A DNA stretch of 64,000 bases from Bacteroidales bacterium (GTDB lineage Bacteria > Bacteroidota > Bacteroidia > Bacteroidales > UBA932), in contig JAFRXI010000006.1 in assembly GCA_017437755.1 (NCBI GenBank), positions 1-64,000 on the forward strand. Reading direction: 5' to 3'. Under the pieces are notes generated by a model that saw only the letters and a list, made by a program, of their open reading frames with translations, had not been told where the DNA came from and made no database searches. Positions 1 through 8,418 of the stretch are shown here, in pieces. Within the stretch, counting starts at the first letter, position 1. Each line of letters begins with the position of its first letter. The position numbers were made by a program, and so were the translations under genes.

Positions 1-1580
1 AATTCGTCACCGCCGAGCTCACCGAGGAGATCAACCAGGAGACCGACGAGCAGGTGAACGAGGCCGACTTCGTGGAGAGGCCGCCGATCATTACCGTAAT
101 GGGTCACGTGGACCACGGCAAGACCTCCCTGCTGGACAACATCCGCAACACCAACGTCATAGCAGGTGAGGCGGGCGGTATCACCCAGCACATCGGCGCA
201 TACAACGTCACCCTCAAGAACGGCAGGCACATCACCTTCCTGGACACCCCGGGTCACGAGGCCTTCACCGCAATGCGTGCCCGAGGCGCCCAGATGACCG
301 ACCTCGCCATCATAATCGTCGCGGCCGACGACGCCGTGATGCCACAGACAGTCGAGGCCATCAACCATGCCCAGGCGGCCGGCGTTCCCATGGTGTTTGC
401 AATCAACAAGATAGACAAGCCGGGGGCCAATCCCGACACCATCCGCCGCCAGCTTTCCGAGATGAACATCCTCGTGGAGGACTGGGGAGGCAAGTACCAG
501 TGCCAGGAGATTTCCGCCAAGAAGGGAATCAACGTAGACAAGCTGCTGGACAAGGTCCTGCTGGAAACCGACCTGCTGGAACTCAAGGCCAATCCCAAGA
601 AGCTGGGAAGCGGCGCAGTCATAGAGTCTGCCCTGGACAAGGGCCGCGGCTACGTGGCCACGGTGCTGGTCCAGGACGGAACCGTCCACGTGGGCGACGT
701 CATCATCTGCGGCAGCTTCTACGGAAGGGTAAAGGCCATGTACAACGAGCGCGGCCAGAAGGTCAAGGAAGCCGGTCCGTCAACCCCTGTTTCCATGCTG
801 GGACTCAACGGAGCTCCGTCGGCAGGTGAGAAATTCAATGTCATGACCGACGAGCGCGAGGCCAAGAGCATCGCCCAGCGCAGGGAGCAGCTCATACGCA
901 TCCAGGGAATCAAGACCCAGAAGCACCTCACCCTCGAGGAAATCGGCCGAAGGATCGCCATCGGAAACTTCAAGGAGCTCAACGTCATCGTCAAGGGCGA
1001 CGTGGACGGCTCCGTGGAGGCCCTTTCCGACTCCCTCATCAAGCTCTCCACCGAGCAGGTGAGGGTCAACGTGATCCACAAGGCCGTGGGTGCCATCTCC
1101 GAGTCCGACATCCTGCTTGCCGAGGCGTCCGACGCCGTTATAATCGGCTTCCAGGTCCGTCCTTCCACCGAGGCCCGCAAGGCCGCCGAGAAGGAAGGCA
1201 TTGAGATCCGCCTTTATTCCGTCATCTACGACGCCATCAACGACGTCAAGGAAGGTATCGAGGGCATGCTCGAGCCGGAGACCAAGGAAGAGGTCACCGC
1301 CACCGCCGAGGTCAAGCAGACCTTCAAGATTTCCAAGGTGGGAACCGTTGCCGGCTGCCTCGTCAAGGAAGGGAAACTCACCGCCAAGGCCCAGGTCCGC
1401 CTCATCAGGGACGGCATCGTGGTCTACACCGGCTCCCTTGCCTCCCTCCAGAGGGGCAAGGACGACGCCAAGGAAGTCATTGCAGGCATGGAATGCGGCT
1501 GCGCCCTCGAGAAGTTCGGCGACATCCACCCCGGTGACGTCATCGAGGCGTTCCAGGTGGTGGAAATCAAGCGGAATTAA
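1..1580 (+). CDS. infB: Translation initiation factor IF-2, C-terminal 525 residues (5' end outside window)
   Basis: IF-2 is the GTPase that places initiator tRNA on the small ribosomal subunit. The reading frame is open from base 3, so the gene begins upstream; a GTG at 54 is internal. All GTP-binding motifs are visible: G1 GHVDHGKT, G2 around [11 protein letters not shown]3 DTPGHEAF, G4 NKID and G5 SAKKG. Domain 2 beta-barrel, the domain 3 region and the C-terminal initiator-tRNA-binding domain ([13 protein letters not shown], then [15 protein letters not shown]) follow. The missing part is the variable N-terminal region. The gene converges on the epimerase gene with only 16 bp between the stop codons. 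Confidence 0.97.
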   Translation, partial: FVTAELTEEINQETDEQVNEADFVERPPIITVMGHVDHGKTSLLDNIRNTNVIAGEAGGITQHIGAYNVTLKNGRHITFLDTPGHEAFTAMRARGAQMTDLAIIIVAADDAVMPQTVEAINHAQAAGVPMVFAINKIDKPGANPDTIRRQLSEMNILVEDWGGKYQCQEISAKKGINVDKLLDKVLLETDLLELKANPKKLGSGAVIESALDKGRGYVATVLVQDGTVHVGDVIICGSFYGRVKAMYNERGQKVKEAGPSTPVSMLGLNGAPSAGEKFNVMTDEREAKSIAQRREQLIRIQGIKTQKHLTLEEIGRRIAIGNFKELNVIVKGDVDGSVEALSDSLIKLSTEQVRVNVIHKAVGAISESDILLAEASDAVIIGFQVRPSTEARKAAEKEGIEIRLYSVIYDAINDVKEGIEGMLEPETKEEVTATAEVKQTFKISKVGTVAGCLVKEGKLTAKAQVRLIRDGIVVYTGSLASLQRGKDDAKEVIAGMECGCALEKFGDIHPGDVIEAFQVVEIKRN

Positions 1581-1596
1581 ACGCCGGCGGGCGCAC

Positions 1597-2718
1597 TCAG
1601 CGCTCAACACCGAAGCGGTACTCCGTCACGGATGAGTAAGTCTCACCGGGGCGGAGTATTGTTGTTGGGAAGCGGGGCTGGTTGGGGCTGTCGGGATAGT
1701 GTATGGTTTCCAGCAGCATGGCTCCGTATTTCTCGATGGGACCGTATTTTCCCTTATAGGATTCATTCAGCGTCCTGCCGGTAAAGGTAAGGAGGGCCGG
1801 TTCCGTTGTCCAGGTCTCCACCACCCTTCCGGAACTCCTGTCGTATAGACGGGCGGCCTTGCGGAGCGTCCCGTCATATCCACGTACAGCCCAGCAGGCC
1901 GACATCCCGTGCATTATCTCAAGATGACGGTTTGGCATGTCAAGGCGATAGTCCACCCTGTGGGGCTCCCTGAAATCAAACGGGGTACCTTCCACGGGAA
2001 GCAGGAGGTCGGGGCAGAAATGGGTGTTGTTCTGCACGCAGGTATCGGCCTCCACCTGAAGCAGGTGGTCCATCACATACCCGCCGGCGCCGCCCTTGAG
2101 GTTGAAATAGGCATGATTGGAAAGGTTCACCACGGTGGGCTTGTCGGTGGTTGCCGAATACTCTATGCGGACAGTGTTGTCATCTGTAAGCCAATAGGTT
2201 ATATAGCAGTCCATATTGCCGGGATAGCCCTGTTCCCCGTCGGGACTGAGCCTATGGAAGCGGACTCCCCTACGGCCTTCCTCCGTCACGGCCTCACCTT
2301 CCCACACAAAGCGGTCGAATCCCATGGGGCCCCCATGGCACTGGACCGGGCAGCCGTCGAATTCCTCGTTTGGCTCAACATCGTACCTGATGCCGTCTAT
2401 GACGAAAGACGAGCCGTCGATGCGGTTACCGTACCGGCCGATGACGGGGCCTATGAACCTGTCCTTATGCTCAAAGTCGTCAAGGGAGCAGAAGCCCTGT
2501 ATCACGTCGCCAAGTTTCCCGTTCCTGTCCGGCACCTCAATGCCATAAATCCTGGCTCCATAATCCAGCAGTTTCAGCACTGCTCCAGAAGGGGCGGTAA
2601 CGGTGAACATCGTGACTTTTTCTCCGGTTGAGAGTGTCCCGAACTCTTCCTGGGCGACTCCGGGACGGGTGCAGCATGCCACCAGGTGCAAGAGCATCAG
2701 CAAAAACAATTTCTTCAT
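1597..2718 (-). CDS. Aldose 1-epimerase (galactose mutarotase), exported, probable lipoprotein
   Basis: A 373-residue member of the GalM family, which interconverts alpha and beta anomers of hexoses. Family landmarks are present: HGGPMGFDRFVWE, the catalytic-histidine region NLSNHAYFNLKG, and the C-terminal ETYSSVTEYRFG carrying the catalytic glutamate. The N-terminus is a hydrophobic signal segment with a Cys-Cys after LHLVA, so it is likely cleaved by signal peptidase II and anchored as a lipoprotein, unlike cytoplasmic GalM. It is separated from the glycan operon by about 690 bp and has its own promoter candidate (2912-2943). A role in preparing sugars released by the neighbouring locus is inferred. 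ATG start at 2718. Confidence 0.92.
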   Translation of the reverse strand: MKKLFLLMLLHLVACCTRPGVAQEEFGTLSTGEKVTMFTVTAPSGAVLKLLDYGARIYGIEVPDRNGKLGDVIQGFCSLDDFEHKDRFIGPVIGRYGNRIDGSSFVIDGIRYDVEPNEEFDGCPVQCHGGPMGFDRFVWEGEAVTEEGRRGVRFHRLSPDGEQGYPGNMDCYITYWLTDDNTVRIEYSATTDKPTVVNLSNHAYFNLKGGAGGYVMDHLLQVEADTCVQNNTHFCPDLLLPVEGTPFDFREPHRVDYRLDMPNRHLEIMHGMSACWAVRGYDGTLRKAARLYDRSSGRVVETWTTEPALLTFTGRTLNESYKGKYGPIEKYGAMLLETIHYPDSPNQPRFPTTILRPGETYSSVTEYRFGVER

Positions 2719-2780
2719 AGCAAATCGAAAATAATAATTTGCATCAAAAAATTAATATCTCGGCCACATTTTCATATCCT

Positions 2781-2891
2781 TCATGCGTTCATCGGGAGGA
2801 TATTATCGTGCGATGAGACCCGCTCCTGGCCATGAACAGGTAAGGACAGGACGAGGAGTTGAAGAATCAAGGCAAACAGGCGGCGTTTCAT
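2781..2891 (-). CDS. 36-residue ORF with signal peptide: gene relic or leader peptide ahead of the epimerase
   Basis: An ATG at 2891 opens a 36-residue frame ending at 2781. It starts MKRRLFALILQLLVLSLPVH and continues with a short polar tail, which reads as a complete Sec signal peptide with nothing exported behind it. It lies 14 bases or so downstream of the predicted start of transcription at the strong promoter 2912-2943 and 62 bp upstream of the epimerase. It may be the 5' stump of a deleted exported protein whose promoter now serves the epimerase, or a leader peptide. No similarity can be claimed. Confidence 0.4.
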   Translation of the reverse strand: MKRRLFALILQLLVLSLPVHGQERVSSHDNILPMNA

Positions 2892-2911
2892 AGACGTATA
2901 TGACTGTCTTT

Positions 2912-2943
2912 CAAAGATAGCGCAAAGAATCTAATTAATCAAA
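2912..2943 (-). promoter_or_regulatory. Bacteroidetes-type promoter upstream of the relic ORF and epimerase
   Basis: On the minus strand TTTG (2943-2940), 20 bases, then TATCTTTG (2919-2912). This fits the phylum consensus TTTG-N19/20-TAnnTTTG. Transcription would start near 2905. Confidence 0.6.
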
Positions 2944-2994
2944 CCGAGGCACCGGGAGAAAGGGTATGGGGCCTAAGAATAAAAACCAATGGCT

Positions 2995-3100
2995 GTGGAG
3001 CGTAAGTCATTATCCAGTAGTGTTTTATATATTCTTGCATGATGGATACGCAACATGCAAGAATATGGAAACTCCTGAAGTTCAGGAATTTACGCTCCAC
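2995..3100. repeat. Nested perfect inverted repeats (outer 11 bp, inner 13 bp)
   Basis: Outer arms GTGGAGCGTAA (2995-3005) and TTACGCTCCAC (3090-3100) are perfect complements. Inside lies a second perfect pair, ATATTCTTGCATG (3029-3041) and CATGCAAGAATAT (3054-3066), around a 12-base loop. A third small palindrome, CTGAAGTTCAG, sits at 3075-3085. The RNA from either strand would fold into a branched stem. Confidence 0.75.
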
Positions 3101-3176
3101 GGGTTATGAGCTAGGGAAGGTATTGCTTTACTGCGGCGAGACGAAGGCGGAGGGAGCCTCTGCAGGCCAAAGTGGA

Positions 3177-3197
3177 ATTCCCGGCCTATCCGGGAAT
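3177..3197. repeat. GC-rich 8-bp hairpin
   Basis: ATTCCCGG (3177-3184), 5-base loop, CCGGGAAT (3190-3197). No T-run follows on either strand, so it does not look like an intrinsic terminator. Confidence 0.5.
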
Positions 3198-3245
3198 CTC
3201 GCCGAGAGCCGAGGACCAGCGACCGGAGCCTTTGACCGCCCGGCC

Positions 3246-3324
3246 GTCCATAAAAACGGCCAAATACATGGACAACTGGTGCGTTTTACCCTTGCTGTCC
3301 ATGAAAACGGGCAAAAATATGGAC
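3246..3324. repeat. Two copies of a 28-bp unit bounded by GTCCAT...ATGGAC
   Basis: Copies at 3246-3273 and 3297-3324 match at 24 of 28 positions, start 51 bp apart, and each begins GTCCAT and ends ATGGAC, so each is itself a dyad with a 16-base A-rich centre containing AAAACGG. No further copies were noticed elsewhere in the window. Confidence 0.65.
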
Positions 3325-3336
3325 GGTCGACGACAT

Positions 3337-3382
3337 GGGATGGCCGATCAGGTCGGCCATGACGGATCAGGTCGGCCATCCC
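3337..3382. repeat. Inverted repeat with 15-bp internal direct repeat, just past the end of the Asp-box gene
   Basis: GGGATGGCCGA (3337-3347) pairs perfectly with TCGGCCATCCC (3372-3382). In between, GATCAGGTCGGCCAT occurs twice (3346-3360, 3365-3379), so a shorter stem 3340-3347/3353-3360 can form instead. Lying 25 bp beyond the stop of the leftward operon, it could act in termination or RNA stability; no T-run is seen. Confidence 0.5.
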
Positions 3383-3406
3383 GGACGAAAACAGAGGCAG
3401 AAATGT

Positions 3407-5182
3407 TTATTTCAACACAACGGGAAGCCAGTCGGAGGGGAGGTCGGGATTCTCGCCCTGAGGTTCCTCCCACAGGCGGGCGGCCTTTTCCTTGGATGCG
3501 GTCTTGATCCAGCGGGCGGGATGGATGCGTAGGACCTCTCCGGAACGTGGTGTTCCGCCAAGAAGTTTCCACGCAACGGTAACGGACGAGGCAAAGCCGG
3601 TATCGGCATCACCGTCATCATTGACAGTCCCTGTGACAATTATTTCCGATGTTTCGCCGGAGGCAGTCTCATGCCAGGAACAGTTTTCCAATTCAAACAG
3701 TTTCCACTCGCCGGAAGGTCCGGTGGCAAGCTTATAGACCTCCTTCCCACGGCCTATCTGGATCACGGAAGCGTCGGAATTCTCGAGGGTGAACGACGAT
3801 ATCCTGGGGGTGTAAAGATGTGTCTGAAGGGTAAAGCCCTGGGACGACCAGCCAAAGTCGAAGAAGGTTGCATTCACCGAGTCCCTGGATCCGAGGAACC
3901 AGCTGTCAGGATTGTCACGGTCATAGGCTTCAGGTGCCAGCAATTCGGGCAAATCGTTCTTTTTCAGGCACTTCCCGTAATTGATACGGCCGGTTATATA
4001 GTTTACGCGGCCTCTAAGCTCCCCTGTGTCGCGATAGCGTTCCGTGCCGGTGGCGATGACCTTGCCGTTGCCGATATAGTCTATTGAGCCCCAATATCCC
4101 TGGAACGGGGATGTCCCGTGTGTGAAATTGTCGGCCTTACCATCCCCTTCCAGGACCCATACTCCCTGCTCTCCCCTGTACTGTCCGTTGGTGAGTACCA
4201 GGACCTGTCCGCCCGGAAGCCTTCCGATATACGGACCGTAGCCCACCATGTCCTTGTTTACCTGCTTCTTGAGGGGATAGGCCGGACCGCCGTCCTTCAA
4301 CAGAGTCTCCTGGTCCACGTCGTGCCAGTTGGAAGGGGTCTTAACCACCACGGGGGTCTGGTCAACGACGTACTTCCCGCTCCAGACTTCTATGCTCATG
4401 GCTATGGAGCCGTCGTCCAGCAGGACTGCGGTGGCCATGCCGTCGTAACCGAAGCGGCTGTCCCTCGTGTAGGATATACCCTCCACGTCTTCCCAGGTGC
4501 AGCAGGGTTTCCCCTGCCAGGTCTCTCCCCCGTCGAACGAACGGATAAGGGAAGTCTTGGGGCAGGACATGTTCTGCTCGATCTTCTGGCTGTCAGTCAG
4601 ATACATGTGTATCTCACCGGAAGGCAGTTCCAGCATGGCGGGCTCCCAGCAACGTCCGCGATATACCTCGCGGGGCTCACCCCAGGTGCGGCCTCCGTCA
4701 TTGGAAAATGCTATCTCGATGCCGCAGTTCATGTTAGTGTTGGGGAGGTCGCCGTATCCCTTCCTGTACCGCCACTGCCAGGCCAGCATTATCCGTCCGT
4801 CCCTAAGTTGGAGGAAGTCCGGATTGACATACACCACCTCGTCTTCTCCAAGGGTCGAAACGCCCGGATGACAGGCCCTTACCTTGGTGACGGGCCCCCA
4901 GGTGCGGCCGTCATCCTCGCTCCGGCATGTAAACACGTTCCATCCGTAATGGTCGTCCATGAACGAGAGCAGAAGCCCTCCGTCGGCCACCCTCTTGATT
5001 CGGGGATAATAAAGGTTCCGCTCTATGTATCCTTCGGCCGGAATCGGCATCTCGGTCAGGCAGTTGAACGATGAACGGTCCCAGCTGATACGGTACTCCT
5101 GCTCCGGCTGCATGGAGCAGCAGGCCGCCGCAATGATTGCGGCGGCCCCTACCATAGCTATTTCAAGAATTCGTTTGCCCAT
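3407..5182 (-). CDS. Asp-box (BNR) beta-propeller lipoprotein with C-terminal carbohydrate-binding-like domain
   Basis: 591 residues with a lipoprotein signal (ATG 5182; Cys after IIAAA). The body is a sialidase-fold propeller: Asp-box motifs SEDDGRTW, SNDGGRTW and SFDGGETW, and a YPRI segment near residue 59 in the place where GH33 sialidases carry their RIP motif. From about residue 420 a beta-rich domain resembles CBM9-like modules. The full sialidase active site cannot be confirmed by eye, so the substrate is open. Last gene of the glycan operon; its start overlaps the end of the DUF5107 gene by 25 bp. A protein of similar architecture lies at 11990-13861. Confidence 0.8.
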   Translation of the reverse strand: MGKRILEIAMVGAAAIIAAACCSMQPEQEYRISWDRSSFNCLTEMPIPAEGYIERNLYYPRIKRVADGGLLLSFMDDHYGWNVFTCRSEDDGRTWGPVTKVRACHPGVSTLGEDEVVYVNPDFLQLRDGRIMLAWQWRYRKGYGDLPNTNMNCGIEIAFSNDGGRTWGEPREVYRGRCWEPAMLELPSGEIHMYLTDSQKIEQNMSCPKTSLIRSFDGGETWQGKPCCTWEDVEGISYTRDSRFGYDGMATAVLLDDGSIAMSIEVWSGKYVVDQTPVVVKTPSNWHDVDQETLLKDGGPAYPLKKQVNKDMVGYGPYIGRLPGGQVLVLTNGQYRGEQGVWVLEGDGKADNFTHGTSPFQGYWGSIDYIGNGKVIATGTERYRDTGELRGRVNYITGRINYGKCLKKNDLPELLAPEAYDRDNPDSWFLGSRDSVNATFFDFGWSSQGFTLQTHLYTPRISSFTLENSDASVIQIGRGKEVYKLATGPSGEWKLFELENCSWHETASGETSEIIVTGTVNDDGDADTGFASSVTVAWKLLGGTPRSGEVLRIHPARWIKTASKEKAARLWEEPQGENPDLPSDWLPVVLK

Positions 5183-8100
5183 AAATGATCGTATTTCAAT
5201 TCCTTGACCTTTTTGAAAAGGCGATGCGCCCTGGCCTTGTGGCCGAGTCCGAGCTCTCCCAGCGCGCGGGTGTAATGCGCTGCCGAATTCTTTCCGTCCA
5301 CGGTGGCCCCGGTGGTTCCCTCGGCTCCGTAGAAGTTGATGTACTCGGTTATCACGGCATCCTTGCCGTCCTGGACCATCTTCCGGAAGATGGCCTTGGC
5401 CTCGGCTTTGCGGCCGAGTTTCTTCAGCGCCAGACCGCTCCAGTAGCGGAAGTCCTTGCTGCCTTTGAGGTTGAAGTCCTGACCCGCGGCAAGTTCATAG
5501 TACTTCCTGGCCTCGTCGGGGTTTCCTCTTTCCTCATAAGCGAGTCCCAGCTCGTAATTGATCTGGGCGTCGTGGGTGGCACGCTCGTCAACCAGGAAAA
5601 CCTGATGGTTCTCCGGATAAGTGAAGGCCTTCTTGTAAAGCGCGATGGCCCCATCCAGGTCCCCTTCCGCCCTTTTGGCGCGGGCGGCCAGGACGCATGC
5701 GTCCACAAAGTTGTCATGGAAGTTGGCAACGCCTTCACGGGTAGGGAAATAGCACTTGTCCAGAAGGTCCAGCGCATAATCGTAATCGCCGCAGTAAGTA
5801 CCCAGGATCACCTCCTGTGCAAGCGGATAATACCTCTTCACGGCCACATCATGATGGCTCTTGAGAAGCTCATAACGCTCCTTCACCGGAATCCTGGCCG
5901 CTTCCATGGCCTGGTCGCACTCCTCAAGATAAAGCGGGGCGGGGTTGATCCCTATCGCCTTCCGATAGCACTCGGCCGCCTTGGCAAAGTCCTTGGTATA
6001 GAGCCAGCCCGCCCAGCCGAGGTTACGCCAGGCAAGGTCGTCGGACGGGTTCATCTCCACGCATCTGGTCCACTCGGCAATGGCGCCATCGGGCTGGATG
6101 TTGTAGAGGAGGTTGCCAAGATAGTAGTACGGACGCTCGCTTTCAGGGCAGGCAGCCTTGGCGGCGGCGAGCACGTCGATGGTCTCAAGCCTGAACGGGG
6201 CGCAGTAGCCGATGGGCAGGGCAAGGGCCTCGGCATAAAGCTTATCGTTGCCGGTCAGATATGCCAGATAGAGTTTCACCGTCGGATAGGCCACGCGGCC
6301 GTCGATGTCCTCAAGGAGAGCCACGGCCTGGTCCTTGAACCCGTAGTGCCAATAGGTGATGGCAAGCTCCAGATAGCTCTCGGGCTGCTCCCTCATGAAA
6401 GTGCGGAAGTCTGCAGCAGGCGCGGTTTCCCTGATCGCCATTGCATTCACGGGATCCTTTTCCAGCACCTTCAGGAACAGGGCCCGGGCCTCGGCGGGGC
6501 GGTTCAGGGCCTTGAGCGCAAGAGCCTTGAAATTCATTGCCTGATAGTTCCTTCCGTTATAGGCAAGGGCCTCGTCAAGCCTGTCCAGGACCATCTCCCA
6601 GTTGCCGTCAGCGGCATAAAGCCCGGCTATGGCGACGTTTGCCCCGGAATTGTAGGTGCTGGTCCAGGTGGCGCGGTAAAGCGTATCCATGGCGGCATCC
6701 ACCTTTCCCTGCGCCTTGAGCACAAGACCCAGGTTGTAGAGTGCCTCGCAGTCCTTGGGGCGCGTATAGTCATGCGTCTGGCGCGCTATCGCCCTGCGGA
6801 GATAACCTGCCGCCTTCTCATACTCTCCCCTCTTGCGGTACCATACGCCCATCTGGGTATTGGCGCGGGTGTCATACGGATCGCGGCGGAGGACTTCCTC
6901 AAAGTAGTCGGTGGGATTCACAAAGGGATTGTGGAACTGGAGGTTCCTGAGGCCCACCAGGTAGCATTCCTCGTTGTTGGGGATGTCCTGAGGCTTCTTC
7001 GGGCGCTCCACGATGGGGGGCAGCGGCTTTTGAGGATCTTTCACAACCGGGGTGAAGGAAAGCATCCTTATCCCCTGAGCATCAAGAAGTTCCACCGTAA
7101 GATCCTCTTCCTTGAGGGCCGGATCCACGGAGACGTTCTCCACTATGGGCCTGGATGGATCGATGGCCGAGGTCCTGCTGTAAAGCACGTCCTCCCCATG
7201 GAGGAGCCTGAGCGTCACCTTGCTGAGCTTGGAAGTGGCATTGGCCCCCACAAGCACCTTGCCGGGTTCCTGCAGGTCCATGTTGATGGCTGCCCGGCGG
7301 TCGCCGGCCTTTACACCCTCCATGTCGCGGATTCCGTACCAGTACTGGCTGAACTCCTTGGTCTCGTAGGGCATGCTCCAGTTGTAGTCCGGCTGGTTGT
7401 CGGAATAGGCCCCCACCATAAGTTCCACATAGTGGCCGGAATCATCGGTCAGGATCTTGGTGTCCCACTCGGAATTGGGGCCCCAGAGCCAGAATTTGCC
7501 GCCCTTGATGATGTTGTGGTTTCCGGTGAGCATCGTTCCGGCATGCCGGCCGTGGTCATAACCGGCCACGAAGTCGGCCTTCTGGTCATACACGAACATC
7601 GAGTTGGACATGTAGTGGTTCTTCCACCAGGAAGCGTCCACCCCGTCCTTGTAGAAATCCATCCCGTTGAAGGTCTCGTGCGTGACCGGCCAGTGCGCGA
7701 ACCAGTTCTTGCAGTGGAAGGTCACAAACTCCGTCTGCTGCGGGAAGCATATCTCGTAATTCTCGTCGACCAGCGTGGAAACATTTGACCAGTAGAGCAT
7801 TGAGTTGCTGTCCGGAGTACCGTTCATAAGGCGTCCGCTGATTTCCATGTAGCTCTTTCCCGGGTGCAGGGTAATGCCTATGGCCCACTGCATCCTGTGC
7901 CGGTACTCGGTTTCTCCCAGCCAGACGGTCTTGGAGCCGTCGGCTTCGTCAACGATCCTCCAGTCACAGGGAATATGGGAGGTCTGGCGATGATGGTGGA
8001 ACACGTTCCACTCCACGCCTCCGCTTATCCATGCCCCCGTCATTCCTACGTTTGCCGGCTTTACCACATGGTTGTGGTAGAAGATGTCGTAGCCGTTGGT

Positions 8101-8415
8101 CTTGTCCACCGCATAGAGCAGACGGCCGCCTATCTCCGGGAGTATGCACAGCTCAACGTACTCATTCTCCATGTAAAGGCATTTGTACGTTACATCCTCC
8201 CTGCGGCGGGTCATGTTGTCATTGAGCGGATAGGGATAAACGCTCCTCTTTGCCCGCTGGTAAGACCAGTCCCGCTCGAAGATGGGGGCCTGTTCCGCCG
8301 GATCCAGCAGATAGGTAGGCATGGTAATGGTCCCTTCCCAGGCCTTTACCTGCCCGAACACGGGACTCAGGCAGGCAAAGGCTGCGAAAAGCGATACAAC
8401 TATTCTTTTTATCAT
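5158..8415 (-). CDS. DUF5107 domain protein with long TPR region, exported
   Basis: 1085 residues. A cleavable signal peptide ends at about residue 21 (PVFGQ). Residues about 30-350 match the DUF5107 pattern as I know it from Bacteroidetes glycan loci, with the segment YVELCILPEIGGRLLYAVDK and histidine-rich GGVEWNVFHHHR; this region looks like a galactose-mutarotase-type beta-sandwich. From about residue 480 to the end there are many tetratricopeptide repeats, including typical YEKAAGYLRRAI and FAKAAECYRKAIGINP helices. No catalytic activity is established here; a glycoside hydrolase or lectin role is plausible. Inside the operon, 3 bp after the GLUG lipoprotein and overlapping the next gene. 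Confidence 0.85.
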   Translation of the reverse strand: MIKRIVVSLFAAFACLSPVFGQVKAWEGTITMPTYLLDPAEQAPIFERDWSYQRAKRSVYPYPLNDNMTRRREDVTYKCLYMENEYVELCILPEIGGRLLYAVDKTNGYDIFYHNHVVKPANVGMTGAWISGGVEWNVFHHHRQTSHIPCDWRIVDEADGSKTVWLGETEYRHRMQWAIGITLHPGKSYMEISGRLMNGTPDSNSMLYWSNVSTLVDENYEICFPQQTEFVTFHCKNWFAHWPVTHETFNGMDFYKDGVDASWWKNHYMSNSMFVYDQKADFVAGYDHGRHAGTMLTGNHNIIKGGKFWLWGPNSEWDTKILTDDSGHYVELMVGAYSDNQPDYNWSMPYETKEFSQYWYGIRDMEGVKAGDRRAAINMDLQEPGKVLVGANATSKLSKVTLRLLHGEDVLYSRTSAIDPSRPIVENVSVDPALKEEDLTVELLDAQGIRMLSFTPVVKDPQKPLPPIVERPKKPQDIPNNEECYLVGLRNLQFHNPFVNPTDYFEEVLRRDPYDTRANTQMGVWYRKRGEYEKAAGYLRRAIARQTHDYTRPKDCEALYNLGLVLKAQGKVDAAMDTLYRATWTSTYNSGANVAIAGLYAADGNWEMVLDRLDEALAYNGRNYQAMNFKALALKALNRPAEARALFLKVLEKDPVNAMAIRETAPAADFRTFMREQPESYLELAITYWHYGFKDQAVALLEDIDGRVAYPTVKLYLAYLTGNDKLYAEALALPIGYCAPFRLETIDVLAAAKAACPESERPYYYLGNLLYNIQPDGAIAEWTRCVEMNPSDDLAWRNLGWAGWLYTKDFAKAAECYRKAIGINPAPLYLEECDQAMEAARIPVKERYELLKSHHDVAVKRYYPLAQEVILGTYCGDYDYALDLLDKCYFPTREGVANFHDNFVDACVLAARAKRAEGDLDGAIALYKKAFTYPENHQVFLVDERATHDAQINYELGLAYEERGNPDEARKYYELAAGQDFNLKGSKDFRYWSGLALKKLGRKAEAKAIFRKMVQDGKDAVITEYINFYGAEGTTGATVDGKNSAAHYTRALGELGLGHKARAHRLFKKVKELKYDHLWANEFLK

Positions 8416-8418
8416 GAT

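Larger units (their letters stand above)
2892..3406. other. Gene-free interval rich in inverted and direct repeats
   Basis: About 515 bp between the second Asp-box gene's end and the relic ORF. No reading frame here looks coding: those that are open consist of repeat-derived, Arg/Pro-rich sequence. It holds a promoter (2912-2943), two nested palindromes (2995-3100), a GC-rich hairpin (3177-3197), a duplicated 28-bp unit (3246-3324) and a terminator-like repeat pair (3337-3382). Confidence 0.6.

Noticed and set aside
780-1610. 276-codon minus-strand frame inside infB
   Set aside because: Antisense shadow of a highly conserved gene.
2995-3100. Integron attC site
   Set aside because: The nested palindrome resembles the size of attC, but no core GTTRRRY/RYYYAAC pair and no integrase or cassette array is present.
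3246-3324. CRISPR array
   Set aside because: Only two imperfect copies with one 23-bp spacer; no cas genes in the window.
3039-3362. 107-codon plus-strand frame in the gene-free stretch
   Set aside because: Made of the palindromes and 28-bp repeats; composition is not protein-like and no start signal is seen.
3407-5182. Calling this gene a true sialidase (nanH)
   Set aside because: Asp boxes show the fold only; the arginine triad, Tyr and Glu could not be assigned by eye and no sialic-acid catabolism genes are nearby.
5185-7788. Very long plus-strand open frame (867 codons) opposite the DUF5107 gene
   Set aside because: It is the antisense shadow of a clearly coding, domain-matching gene in a GC-rich genome; the product is rich in Gly, Val, His and Leu and has no recognisable domain.
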